A DNA stretch of 64,000 nucleotides from Hemileia vastatrix (lineage: Eukaryota; Basidiomycota; Pucciniomycetes; Pucciniales; Zaghouaniaceae): assembly GCA_030280995.1 (NCBI GenBank), contig JASXTE010000151.1:38005-102004 (forward strand), in the 5' to 3' direction. The stretch's first letter is position 1. Every line of letters starts with the position of its first letter. The notes under the pieces are model-generated. The model searched no databases. It was given only the letters and a program-made list of their open reading frames with translations, and was not told where the DNA came from. A program made the position numbers and the translations under genes. Below are positions 14,461 through 26,178 of this stretch, piece by piece.

Positions 14461-17090
14461 TTAACTTGTTATAGTAGTAGAAGAAGAAGTAGATTTAACA
14501 GATGATGTTGATGTAAAAGTTTTAAGAAAAGTGTGAGGAGTTAAAATTTTTGTAGTTAATGTTATAAATTCAACATTAGATTCTTCAACTTGTGATAATA
14601 AACGTAGTCCTGAAACTTCACCAAGTGTACATCCACCAATAAATACAACAAGTATAACTTTAGATTCTTCACTTGAATTATTATTAACTCCACCAGTAGG
14701 TGATTGTAAAACATTACCAGTGTTACCAATACTTGAAGAAGTAGCCGACGCTGCAGGCGAATTACTTGAAATGGAAGAATTGGAATTTCGTCGTTGTAAA
14801 ACATTTGGTACACTTAATGATCGATTATTGATTGAAGAATTATAAAATGAATTACCACCAGAATGAACAGGTGATAAATTATTAATTGAATTTTTTTCAT
14901 CGTATTGTTGTTGATGATAATAATTATGATTGGTAGGTAATTGTATTTGTTCAAAAGTTGTATGAAAAGGTGAAAGAATTCTTAAAGCATCGATTGTACC
15001 ATTAGACCAACCAGGACGTAATGATGATTCAACTAATTTTATAGAAATAGGAATATAACCAGAATACATACTATAAAGTTGTTTCGAACTAATTGATGCA
15101 GTTTGATTATTAAGTTTATCATAATTTTCATGTGTAAGATTAAGACATTTTTTAAGGATAGAATAAGTGTTATTACTTGATACAGCTGCAGATGTAACAG
15201 CTGATGCAACAGCAAAAGCAGATTGTGTCAACGGAGTAAACGGATTAATGCCATTACCACCACTGATAGAATTAATTGCACTTGTACTGTTGATGACATT
15301 TGAATTAGAAGATCCAAAAATACTAGGTGATCGTGAACGTCGTCCAGTAGAACTTTGACCAATCGAATTACCAGTAGTACTTGATGATGAATTAGAACTT
15401 GTAACAGGTGAAAGTAATGAACTAGATAAAAATGAATTAGTACATCTAATCATCCCACTTGATTCAAGATAATATAATATAGGTAATAAATTAATACCAA
15501 ATGTATCGATTAATTCTCTTTTATAAAAATCTAATGTACTTTTACGTATACCAGTAGTTTGTGATTGAAGGCAAATTAATCGTAATATTGTTACTAAATC
15601 ATCTTCATTACATCCAGTATAAATAAGTGTTTCAATTAATGGCACTTCTTTATCATTTAATATTAAATTACATAAATCTTTTTGTAAAAAAATTATATCT
15701 TGATATATATCATCATCAATTTTTTCTTTAATTAATTCAGCAATAGCAATATGATTAACAACAGATTTTTTAGCAACTTGAAAATATGGTAATTTTTCAA
15801 CAATTGCTTTTAAATCTTTAACTGATTTAGCTGCATTAGTTTCTGTTTTAACAGATGATAATCGTTTAGAATATCCATGTAAAAATGGTCCAACTGATTT
15901 AAAATTTAAATCACGTAATTTACTATATAATTCTTCAGCAGATGAAAGGATAAATGTTTTAAATGATGAATCATTATTTAAATCATTTTGTTGATTATTT
16001 TTTTTATTATCAACATCTTGTGTAAATTTTTCCATTGGTAATTTAACTGAATTATGTTTAATACCAAAAAATTCATCAATTAAACCTTCATATGTTGATT
16101 GTGATAATAATGGTGTAACTAAATCAACACGACGATCAATCAATAATACAGAATCAATTTTGTGACCTGAAAGTAATCCATTCATAGTTGATTGTGTTGT
16201 TGAATTGTTAATGTTGTTATCTGTACCAGCAATTGCAGAATTAGCTGTACTTGATGTCATTAAAGTATTAGATGTTGTTGCTGTTGTTGTTGTCAAATCA
16301 ACATCAACAATAGGACTTGTTGTATCAACGGGTGAAACCATAGAATCACCTTGTTGTTCATGTCGTAATTTAGCCATTAAATCGACAACAACTTTTGCTG
16401 CTGAACCAACTCCACGTATAATTGGTATTGTACCATAAATCGATTGCATTAACATCAATGAACTTGCAACATCATAAAGTAAACTCATGTCACCCATTAC
16501 AGAATATTCATATAAACCATTTGTCATATCTAAGGTAAGAACATCAGAATCAAGTGGATATATGACTGGTAATTCAACAATTGAATCAAATGATCCAAGA
16601 ACGCCAAGTTCAGCTAATTTACTTTCAGCAATTAATATTCCACGAGGTACAAGTATTAGATGATATTTTACATTAACAGCTGATTTATCAGCTGATTTCA
16701 AGGCAACTGCTAAAATACTTATTAGTTCAATCCTACCACGAATTAAGAAGATTACATGATTTGTATTGATCGTTGTTAAAGCTCGAGTAGATAATTCAAT
16801 CATACGATTTACACCATAACTTGATAATGAAGATGAGTCAACGAGTAAGTTGAAGGGACTCATCAATTCTCTATCCCATATTAATGTCTAAATAATTCAT
16901 ATCAAGTGAAAAATCAATACAGAGTAAAACAATTGTAAGTATGGATTGATTTTTTTTTCGTTTGATTCAAAGTACTCACCTTAGATCCTGTCCAATTGTT
17001 CAGATAATTGGTAAATCGAGTTTTACAATGATCTTTTAACAAGGCAACATTAACTCTGCCAGCATTTAAATGACTTGTAGCAGATGTCAT
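14461..17090 (-). CDS. VPS33A: VPS33A, Sec1/Munc18-family subunit of HOPS/CORVET
   Basis: SM-family protein that chaperones SNARE assembly within the HOPS and CORVET tethering complexes on late endosomes, lysosomes and early endosomes. Two exons: 16980-17090 (37 residues from ATG at 17088-17090, containing GRVN) and 14461-16887, joined in phase 0 across a GTGAGT...TTTAG intron; the joint restores the TLIWD-REL-xxPFNLL region of the family. Family marks include LGVLGSF, YGTIP, IDRRVDLVTPL in the middle, and FIGGCTLGEVSGLR near the C-terminus. LGVLGSF and YGTIP favour VPS33A over VPS33B. The product is about 845 residues against roughly 600 usual. The excess is Ser/Thr/Asn-rich low-complexity sequence at about residues 220-275, 525-590 and 690-780, between conserved blocks. 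The frame is intact. Confidence 0.93.
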
Positions 17091-17291
17091 GTTGAAATTG
17101 TTACAATGAAGATCAATTCAGCAAAGATCAGTGTCGATGGATACAATTTTACTGATTCATCCACAGCGCCGCCTACTTTGACGCTAGGTTCGCAGTAATC
17201 GCACCAGCTGATAAGTTTAACCGCGATTCGTTCATTGTACACGCTAAAAGTATCCATCTTTTTGATTTTAATCATTTTATTTGTCGAACAA
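17091..17291. promoter_or_regulatory. Shared divergent promoter region, VPS33A / APC10
   Basis: Only about 200 bp separate the VPS33A start codon (minus strand) from the preferred APC10 start codon (plus strand), so both promoters must lie here or within the genes. The stretch is less AT-rich than its surroundings and contains CpG-bearing segments around 17,165-17,230. No TATA box is evident. Shared control is inferred from spacing only. Confidence 0.5.
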
Positions 17292-17870
17292 ATGGCTACT
17301 TCCAGTCGATCAAGTTCTGTCAGAGTAAATTCAGTAACATCCCGACCAACAAATCAAGATCTATCTGTTCGTGAAGTTGGTAACCAAGCTGTTTGGTCTC
17401 TCTCATCATGCAAACCTGGTTTTGGTGTTGAACAATTGAGAGATAACAATCTTGAAACTTACTGGCAATCAGATGGTCCACAACCTCATCTAGTAAATAT
17501 TCAATTTCGTAAAAAAACAACAATCAAGGATGTTTGTTTATATGCTGATTATAAACTAGATGAATCATACACGCCAAATAAAATTTCAATTCGTGCTGGT
17601 AATCATTTTCATGATTTACAAGAGATTGAAGTTAAAGAATTAAATGAACCTTCTGGTTGGGTTGTCATTCCAGTAAAGGATGCTAATGAAGAACCTATTC
17701 GGTCTTTTCTCATTCAAATTGCTGTTTTGTCTAATCATCAAAATGGTCGTGATACACATATACGTCAAATCAAAGTACACTCACCAATTAACGAAGAACA
17801 ATTAACTTTACTAGATTTTCCATCTAAATTTTCTACCGTAGAATTTTCTCAACATGCCGTCATCAGATAA
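17292..17870 (+). CDS. APC10: Anaphase-promoting complex subunit 10 (APC10/DOC1)
   Basis: Substrate-recognition and processivity subunit of the APC/C ubiquitin ligase; it forms part of the degron receptor with the coactivator in the nucleus and cytoplasm. Single exon, 192 residues, close to the usual 185 or so. The DOC (galactose-binding-like) domain spans most of the protein: LSSCKPGFGVEQLRD, then NLETYWQSDGPQPH, then the IKVHSP region near the end, all typical of the family. I chose ATG 17292 (MATSSRSS) because the 19 upstream in-frame residues are a hydrophobic run that APC10 does not have and lie in the short gap to VPS33A. The frame is intact. Confidence 0.93.
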   Translation: MATSSRSSSVRVNSVTSRPTNQDLSVREVGNQAVWSLSSCKPGFGVEQLRDNNLETYWQSDGPQPHLVNIQFRKKTTIKDVCLYADYKLDESYTPNKISIRAGNHFHDLQEIEVKELNEPSGWVVIPVKDANEEPIRSFLIQIAVLSNHQNGRDTHIRQIKVHSPINEEQLTLLDFPSKFSTVEFSQHAVIR

Positions 17871-18953
17871 AAAGTATTTATGATATAATAAAAATTCTAC
17901 GTCAAGTTAATCCATCTCATCAGTCATCTGGATTTTCAGTTATTTTTCATTAATTGGTCAAAATGCGATTGTAAAACAAACTGTCACAGCTAACGAGGTA
18001 GACTGATATGACCAATCGATCATGTCTGTGGTATATTCAGACAATTCAATTAGCAAAATGATAATAAATGAAGTGTACTTGAAGATAATTTTTCTGTTTA
18101 TTCAGCATAAAATTATCAGCGTCTAATATAAAACTTTTCTCTACTTGTTACTATTTTACAATGTCAAGCTGATTTAGCGGTTTTTTTCTTATTTATTGAA
18201 AATTTTAAAATTCAAAAGATCAACTGATGGCGAATGAAACTTGACGACACTAAAACTGTGGCAACATTCGAGGCGTGTGAGGTGAAGCAGCGCCTCTGTT
18301 GCCAAACTCTTGGTCAGCTGTTCGATTGAACCCAAATCTCCGAACTCTCAATTGTCAACCCGGTCTGTACGGATGCTTATTGTGGGCGTTGATGTGCGTA
18401 TCTAACATTTCTATTGAAAAAATATTATTTTTTCCAATTAAATCCCTAAACAAATATATTTTCAATCGAACGCTTCTCCTAAATATCTAAATATTTGCAA
18501 GGTTGTCTTGTATCACTGAATCCATTGTCCAACAATCCATTGTCTTTGTTCACGATACAACAGAGTGTCACAATTACATCCTTCATCACTTAGCGTCAGT
18601 TGTATCTATTTTTGATAAATTGCATTGTATTACTTCAAGTATCGGGCGGCATTTGTCTACGACCTTATTGTAGGTGAGAGACTTTCACCACATCAACAAG
18701 TAACATTCAAGTCTCTTCATCATTACTTGCCAAACGATCCAACTTTAACATCAATTAATTGTAACTTTAAGTGTTGGCAATCTTATACAACTACCATTAT
18801 TGATATCAAGTGGTCTTCCGAGTACCTGAGGAAGTTTCATCTTCCATCGTAACTGCACGGTTGCCTTAATCATCATTTGTGACTCACACAATTCACAAGT
18901 GAAGATTGTCTCAACAGATTGATTGTTACAACCAACTATTTACCACTGTCACG
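17871..18953. other. Intergenic / probable 5' UTR of the ABCC gene
   Basis: No recognisable coding exon. It begins with an A-rich 3' flank of APC10 (TAATAAAAA at about 17,887). The part around 18,240-18,400 is less AT-rich, and small open frames at 18,299-18,490 and 18,625-18,852 show no domain. It probably contains the promoter and leader of the downstream ABC transporter. Confidence 0.45.
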
Positions 18954-21900
18954 ATGGATTCATTCTGTGGTTCACCATTTTGGAACCATTCATTGAGTTG
19001 GCAAGCTAATTCACCTGATTTAACGCCATGTTTTCAACAAACAGTCTTAATATGGATTCCATGTGCTTTCTTGTGGTTATCAGCTCCATACGAATGGTTT
19101 AGAATAAGAAGTCAAAACAATAAGAATTCATTGCAAAGAAGTAGTCGACATCGTACACCATGGACATTACTTTCTGCTTGTAAAATTATTTTTACACTTT
19201 CACTGATAGTCATCAATTTGATTCAATTAATCAGCGTTCTCGCTCGCAAGTATTCAAAACAACTGCCAAATGGTTCAAGTGAAGATCAAGTATATCCAGT
19301 GGAATGGTTAACACCTAGTTTACTCTTAATAACATTGGTTTTGGCATTAACTTTCATCTTACTACATCGATCGTATTCGATAACATGTTCTGGAGTTCTA
19401 TGGATGTTCTGGTTAATGTTATCCATCGGGTCATTGGTAACTTATTATTCAATCTTTAAACATCTACTCGATCCAGTAAGTAATAATTAGCATCTTTTAC
19501 CATCATCATCATCATCATTATTGTTAACAGGAGCACTTGAATTGTTGTTGTATCAGTGAATGTTCTGATTTGTAGCGATTGATTGTTCCGTCCTTGTTCA
19601 TGGATGATAAGATTCAATTGAAATGCGTCGGACTTTGACACTGTACGATGATGAAGTAGTAAAGAGAAGAAAAGAAAAGAAAGGAAAAGAAAAAAAAACC
19701 GCGTGAAAAGAAAAGTGGCGTAGGTTAAAGTTCACGTTCATTGTCATCTTTTTTTCTTCGATTTGTTTACTTTAACTTCATGTCATTGTGCATATGATGA
19801 TGTCTTTGTCTTAACCATGTTTATGTCTCAGTCTTAACCATGAATCGTATTTTAACTGCCCTACAGAATTCATTTTTATGGACACTCGATCGAATTGGTT
19901 ATGTTATCAAGTTTATATCATTGCCAATAATATTGATCCAATGGTTTTTATCATGTTTCAATGATTCATTACCATTTGATTATGTTGTACCTGGACATGA
20001 TTTCATTCATCCAAGTCCTGAATTAACAGCACCATTTTTATCATTTTTAACATTTTACTGGATGAATCCGATGATGTATTTAGGATATACACGTCCACTT
20101 AAATTGGAAGATTTATATGATGTACTAGCTGAAGATCGAACTGCATATTTACATGGTATATTTTCAAAATATTTCACACCATCTGTAACACCTGGTGTTG
20201 TTATACCATTGTTTAAATCATTTGGTTGGGAATATGCTATATGTTCATCTTTTAAATTAATATCATGTTTTTTAATGTTCATTAATCCACTTGTACTTGA
20301 TTATTTACTTCAATGGATGATGACTCGAACACCATATTGGCAAGGATTGTTCTATGCTGGAATTATGTTTACTGCTGCAATACTTGACTCTATGTTACTT
20401 AATCAATATGAATATCGATTATCTATGATTGCATTGAAAATGAAATCAGCATTGAGTGATGCGATATTTCAAAAATCACTTAAATTGTCACCTGATGTTA
20501 AAGCTAAATATTCAACTGGACAAATTGTTAACTTTATGGCTATTGATTCACAACGATGCATTGATTTTATCTTTTTCAGTAACAATGTTTGGTCTGCCCC
20601 ATTAATTATTGGTGTATCTATTTATTTGATATGGCAACAATTAGGTGCTGCTACGATAACTGGTTTAATTGTTATTATACTTCTTATCCCATTAAATGGT
20701 TGGATTACGATGATATGGAGAATATCACAGCAAGAACTTATGAAGGAAAAAGATAAACGATCTAAATTGTTAAATGAAGTATTAACTGGTATTAAAGTAC
20801 TTAAACTTTATGGTTGGGAACCATCATTTAAGGATGAAATTAAAAAAGCTCGTGATGCTGAATGTAAAAATTTGAAGAAACAATCACTTTATATGGCTGG
20901 AGTTACATTTTCATTATCATCAACACCGATATTTGTTGCAGTATTTACATTCATTGCTTATATATTATCTGATTCAAATAATATACTTGATCCATCTAAG
21001 GCATTTGTTTCATTGACATTATTTAATATGTTAAGAATTCCTATGACATTTTTACCTTTGATGGTTACATTTTCAACGATGTTCTTTGTATCAATGAATC
21101 GTATAAGTAAGTTCTTACGTGAACCTGAAGCTGATCATAATGCAATTGTTTATTCAAAGTCAAACTCATCATCATCTTCATCAATTAATTCAAGTCATGA
21201 AACTTCACTGACAAAAGATTCTACACTAGATACATCACAACAAGTTGCTGGTACTTCTACACCAATTGATAATTATGCTTCACAGGTAACTCTACCACCA
21301 CAGTATAATAGAAATATCATTTGGGTTCGTGATGGTAAATTTTCATGGGGTTCTAATTCTAACAATGCTGAAGCAACATTGAAAAATATTAACCTGGCGA
21401 TTAAAAAAGGATCACTTGTTGCTATTGTTGGTAATGTTGGTTCGGGTAAATCAAGTTTACTCAGTGCACTGATCAATGAAATGTTCAAATTAGATGGTCA
21501 AGGTGAAATTAAAGGATCACTTGCGTATGTTCCTCAACAAGCTTGGATTCAAAATGCATCAGTTAAACAGAACATCATCTTCACAAGTAAATACATGGAT
21601 TCAAAGTATCGCAAAATAACTGAATGTACAGCACTGGATGCTGATATCAAGATACTTGCTGCTGGTGATGAAACTGAAATTGGTGAAAAAGGTATCAATC
21701 TATCAGGTGGTCAGAAACAACGAGTATCAATTGCACGAGCTGTTTATTCTGATGCAGATATTTACTTCATGGATGATCCATTGTCAGCTGTCGATACTCA
21801 CGTTGGTGAACATATCTTCGACAAAGTTATCAGTCGAAATGGTTTGCTTAAAAAGAAAACACGATTACTGGTAACACATAAAGTTAGTCTATTACCTGAT

Positions 21901-22389
21901 GTCGATTTCATTATTGTCATGAAAGATGGTCAAGTCAGTGAATCTGGTTCATATCATGAACTACTCGACCGCAAAGGTGCATTTTCTGAATTTCTAATTG
22001 AACATCTAATTGAAAGAGAAAATGATAATGAAGAAGATGATGAAAAAATCACAGAACTGAGAGAAAAAATGAGACCAGAACTTGAAAGACGTATTTCACA
22101 AAGTGTCAAACAATCATCCAAAGGTTCTGATAATGAATTACGCAATCGAATGGTGTCATCTGGTTCATCGTCTCTGATCACAGAAAGGAAGAATACAACC
22201 TCATCACGTGGACCATCTGAAAAGTCACCAACAAATTCACATCGACCATCAAGTGCATCACCAGTTAATAGTGCCAAAGGTCAAGGTGAAAAATCAGATG
22301 GAAAATTAGTAGAAGCTGAAACTGAAGCTGTTGGTTCTGTACCACTTCGAGTGTATCTGTCGTCAAACATTCGGCACATACACACATAA
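18954..22389 (+). CDS. ABCC/MRP1-like transporter, 5' part (TMD0, TMD1, NBD1)
   Basis: ATP-driven exporter of organic anions and conjugates in the plasma membrane. Exon 18954-19475 (174 residues, ending at GTAAGT) encodes MRP1-type TMD0: N-terminal CGSPFW, then NPDxTxCFQxTVLxWxPC-like spacing and hydrophobic helices. The main exon, about 19,832-22,389, holds TMD1, Walker A GNVGSGKSSLL (about 21,427), signature LSGGQKQR (about 21,703) and Walker B FMDDPLSAVD (about 21,766). The acidic/serine linker follows and ends in KLVEAE-x-GSVPLRVYL, the normal entry to TMD2. There the frame runs into unrelated sequence and stops at 22,387. The only good acceptor before the second exon (TCTCAG, 19,831) enters one base out of phase with the first exon. 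The 3' half resumes at 26.5 kb after an inserted block. MRP1 type is secure; the substrate is unknown. Confidence 0.9.
21985..22330 (+). repeat. ABCC linker segment, copy A of a direct duplication
   Basis: This part of the NBD1-TMD2 linker is repeated in the same orientation at about 26,512-26,850. The stretch from 22,060 to 22,285 appears almost base-for-base identical in the two copies. Differences are a few substitutions and one-base indels, mostly at the ends. The duplication flanks the block carrying the second GPCR copy. Confidence 0.85.
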
Positions 22390-23159
22390 CAGTGAAAGAG
22401 TCGAAGTAGAAGAAGAATATATATACATACGTGTGTGTATATAAATGCATTTGTCAACTGATGGTGATGATTGTTGCATCGTATAGCTGGGGGAACTGAA
22501 ACTGTCGTAAGAGTGACGGAGTGAGCGACGGCGAGCGGATCACAGTTAGCTGTGAGTTCCGGTCCCCGGTGATTATTTGCATTGTGTATTATTGTAATTG
22601 ATGCATGAGTAAACAAACCCTTACTTACACAGATTATTCTATTCGCTCCGCTCTTGCGACAGTTTGTATATCCCCAGCGATACCATAACGGATCATTTCA
22701 AGCGAAGAGGTGAGATGAAAGACCTAAAAAACAATGAAAGCGCATGTCACATGGTCTACCCATCGGAATGAATTTTGGCAACACACACACACAGCCGTGA
22801 AAGAGCGAAAAAGTCGAACAACAAGTATAAAAGAGCAGATAAAGAAAAAGAGATGATGAAGAAAACTTCATGCATTGTGAGTGTTCACTGTTCTCTTTAC
22901 CATTTCATCCTCTCATTTTCTATCTTTTCACTTACTGACAGTAAACACGCAGAGAGAAAAAAGTGTCATCAAACTAATCAACTATCCTTAATGTTTGTCG
23001 ATAATGGTCAACAGGTGACAAAGTCATTAGTTGAAGTAGAATTGTTCAAGCAATTAACTGTAAATTAAGTTAATCAATTTGTTTTATCTTATTTTTCATC
23101 ATCAATTGAATTGATTTCGAAGTTACAGTCATCAAAAATGTCACTTTCCATCTTCATCA
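22390..23159. other. Foreign spacer at the ABCC breakpoint
   Basis: Non-coding stretch between the broken ABCC frame and the N-terminal exon of receptor copy 2. It holds a GC-rich inverted-repeat element (22,481-22,683, listed separately) and AT-rich sequence with short CA tracts. The open frame at 22,775-23,068 shows no domain. Confidence 0.5.
22481..22683. mobile_element. Putative MITE-like GC-rich inverted-repeat element
   Basis: Two imperfect inverted arms of about 40 bp: the left begins GTATAGCTGGGG at 22,481, and the right ends CCCCAGCGATAC at 22,683. They share GTATxGCTGGGG, AAACTGTCG, AAGAG and CGGAG in the same order. Between them lie about 110 bp, including a perfect small hairpin (TCACAG-TTAG-CTGTGA, 22,540-22,555). 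Base composition is clearly richer in GC than the surroundings. There is no coding capacity and no clear target-site duplication. A non-autonomous DNA transposon or a structured RNA are both possible. Confidence 0.45.
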
Positions 23160-24059
23160 ATGAAACATACAATGGATAATCAATCTAACCAGTTAAATCA
23201 GTCAAGTTTATTGATTGATTTATTTGATTTTTCATCATCATCATTTAATAAGAACAATCATTTAGATTACTCATCATTTGATGACAATGATGACAATACA
23301 TCACTTATATCAACATTGTTTTCATTACCATCAATGTTAAATGAAACTTTTTTAATGGAATCAAGTAATTTACTTAATTTTTCACCAACATTTTCATCAT
23401 CACCAACACAAGTATCATCATCATCTTCATCATCATCATCATCACCAACATCATCATCCTCATCATCATCATCATCATTACCATCGGGTACAATGATTGT
23501 GTTACGCATCATGACATTCGTAAACTTGATTTTTCTCATATGCATGGCCAGGAAATTATTCACAATATTTACAAACACAATATTCACACATCGAATATAT
23601 TAAAATAACATTTACTGTAGCAGTAATTATTGCAGCATTAATTGGTAATATTGGTATAATATTAGCTATATCATTACACGATCATTAAGAACAACAATTA
23701 ATTATTATTTAGTTAATTTAGCAGTAGCTGATATATTTATATGTACAATTTGTATGCCTGTTCATTTAATTAATCATTTAACAGAACCACTTTTCTTACT
23801 TGGTCCCAATTGTTTGTTACCTAAATGCCTTTTGTCAAAGTAAGTAATTTGTATGTTCTTGTTCTTCTTGTTAATTTTGGTTATTTTGAACGATGTTATA
23901 AAGTCACTTGAGAATCAGGTACAGAGTTGATCACTTCGTAGTAAACTTATTGGAGACGAAAGAACAGTTTAGAACAGTTGAGTATACACAACGTTAACTG
24001 ATGAATCCAATGAACAAAGTTACAAATGTTCAAGGAAACAATGTCAAATGATTTCTTTG

Positions 24060-24095
<36 letters not shown>

Positions 24096-26178
24096 TCTCT
24101 TTGAAACATCTTCAAATGTTCATCACCATTGACAACAACAACTCAACATAAAAATTGATTTTCCATGGAAACGAAACATCTTATCTTCTTCAACTTTTCT
24201 TCTTACTTACAACTAATAATACTTTGTCAATATATGAAACTTGTTAAACTAGTGACTTGTTTAACTCAAGTGTTTTGACTTTATCGGCTATTTCGTGTGA
24301 TAAGTTTATTGCTATTTTATATCCATTACAAGCAAGATTTCGTCTTACTAAACATCGAACTGGATATTAATTTTACTCATATGGTTAACATCAGTAATTG
24401 TTTCATTACCTTTTTTGTTTATGAGAAAATTGTACGTCATTGAGGTGAGTAAAAAAATAAACAGATAAACAAAAATATATTTATCTTTCTCTTTTAATTT
24501 ATTCAATTGGTGAACAATATCAAGGGTAACTAACGGTACACTGATCAAAGTAGAAACTGAGCCAAAGGACAACAAGAACAACTACAAACAACATGAAAGA
24601 AGAACATGTAACATATTTGTATCAATTTGGCTGTTGCTGATCTTCGTCATACATTATATGTTGTTGTTGTTGTCGTTGTTTATTTCAACCTTGTGTCATT
24701 GATTTCACTTTGAGTTGACAAATTGAACACATACATATACACAAGTTATTGCACAGTACAGTTATCTTGTTAATTAGAACAGTTAGAACAAATCGACAAC
24801 AAATGTTTTATTTTCGTTGTAGTAAATGTACTTTTATGTTTATTCTTTTACTTGGATATAACATACAAGAACAAATTGTCATACAATTGTAACTTTACCC
24901 TTCATTTAATCATTCAATTTCTTCAGGACACAAAGTAAATGAACTGAATGATTATTTTCTATTAACGTTGAAATTTCTTTTTCTTTTTCTTTCCGGAAAT
25001 TTATACAATTTCATCAACATCAACATCATCATCATCATCATGATCATTTAGTGGAATGATTTTACTGAATTCTTTTGTGGTGAAGATTGGCCAGTAGAAA
25101 TAACATATGATCCAATTAAGCGTCGATGTGTTTCATCGTATACTTCAAAAAAAATTTATTATACATTGGTTACAATTGCATTATTTTTTGTACCAATAAC
25201 AGTTATGTCAACAGCATATATTTGTGTTGTATGGAAATTATGGGCAAATGTATTACCTGGTGAACATAACATTATTAATATCAATCATCAGGATGCAGCA
25301 AGGAAAAAGGTATATTCAAAGATTATAAGAAACATCATTTTCATTTTCATTTCATTAGAACATTCTTTTTGACCTTTTTCGAAAATTGAGTCAAACTTTT
25401 ATCATCTTCTGTGTTGTTCTATGTTGATGTTACTATTATCATATATTTGATATATCTTACAGGTCATCAAGATGGTGTGTATCATGTTGATTGCATTTAT
25501 TGTCTGTTGGGTTCCATTTCAAGCAGTTATTTTATACTCACAATATGGTCATTCAACTGACAACTCCTTCGTAAGTTTTTTGTTATTTTCTTTTCTTTGT
25601 TGTTCCATCCACAAATTGGTCAGCAACTTGTTCATAGAGAGAGAGAGAGAGGGAGAGAGAGAGAATAAGAAGAAGAAGAGTACTCAAGATACATACGCAC
25701 AAGTTTATACATTGATCACATAGCCAATCGATCGATCACACACATCGAAACACACATTCACATACACATACTGTGAGTAGCATGATAATCGACTGTAGCA
25801 TCTGCTTGTCCACAGATCCACAGATTTGTACTATTTTTTTGACAAAGATAAAAGTAGCTGAAAATCAAGTTAAAATATTTAAATGAACATTCCAAATCGT
25901 ATATAATTATTTTATTGTTCTTTTCTCTTTCTCTTTTCATCATTGATTTATTTTCACTGGATGAATTTGTGTTTATTTTCAACAATGAAATGGTATAAAA
26001 TCATCACCAGTTACCAACTTGGTTTAAACGAGCTTCATATATAGCAACATTTATTGCTTATTGTAATTCAGCTCTTAATCCAATTATCTATGGTGGATTC
26101 AATCAATCATTTCGTGACGCATTATATAATATTTTTAAATGTAAATGTCAACGAGATACATTTAATCCACAAGCATGA
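23160..26178 (+). pseudogene. Class A neuropeptide GPCR, copy 2 (damaged duplicate)
   Basis: Second copy of the receptor at the left edge, here with its N-terminal exon. Exons by homology: 23160-23839 (Ser/Asn-rich N-terminus, TM1-TM2), 24253-24444 (TM3-TM4), 25052-25309 (ECL2-TM5), 25463-25570 (TM6), 26011-26178 (TM7, stop at 26176). One-base lesions break exon 1 (before TM1, near 23,540, and at about 23,680 and 23,806) and exon 2 (about 24,265 and 24,363). DRF in TM3 reads DKF, losing the conserved Arg3.50. The tail stops right after the TM7 exon. The TM5 exon, broken in copy 1, is intact here. Introns are much shorter than in copy 1 (the TM6-TM7 intron is about 0.44 against 2.3 kb). The block sits inside the ABCC gene in the same orientation. 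It could be a pseudogene, a second haplotype or a misassembly. Confidence 0.75.
24062..24101. repeat. (CT)n microsatellite
   Basis: A run of CT units in the first intron of receptor copy 2, at the place where about 0.4 kb present in copy 1 is missing. Confidence 0.85.

Noticed and set aside
17235..17291. Upstream in-frame start for APC10 with a hydrophobic N-terminus
   Set aside because: APC10 is not secreted, the extension is absent from the family, and it would fill the short divergent promoter. ATG 17,292 fits the family length.
22775..23068. Open frame between the inverted-repeat element and receptor copy 2
   Set aside because: Lys/Arg/Ser-rich with no domain or splice support; probably chance in repeat-rich spacer.
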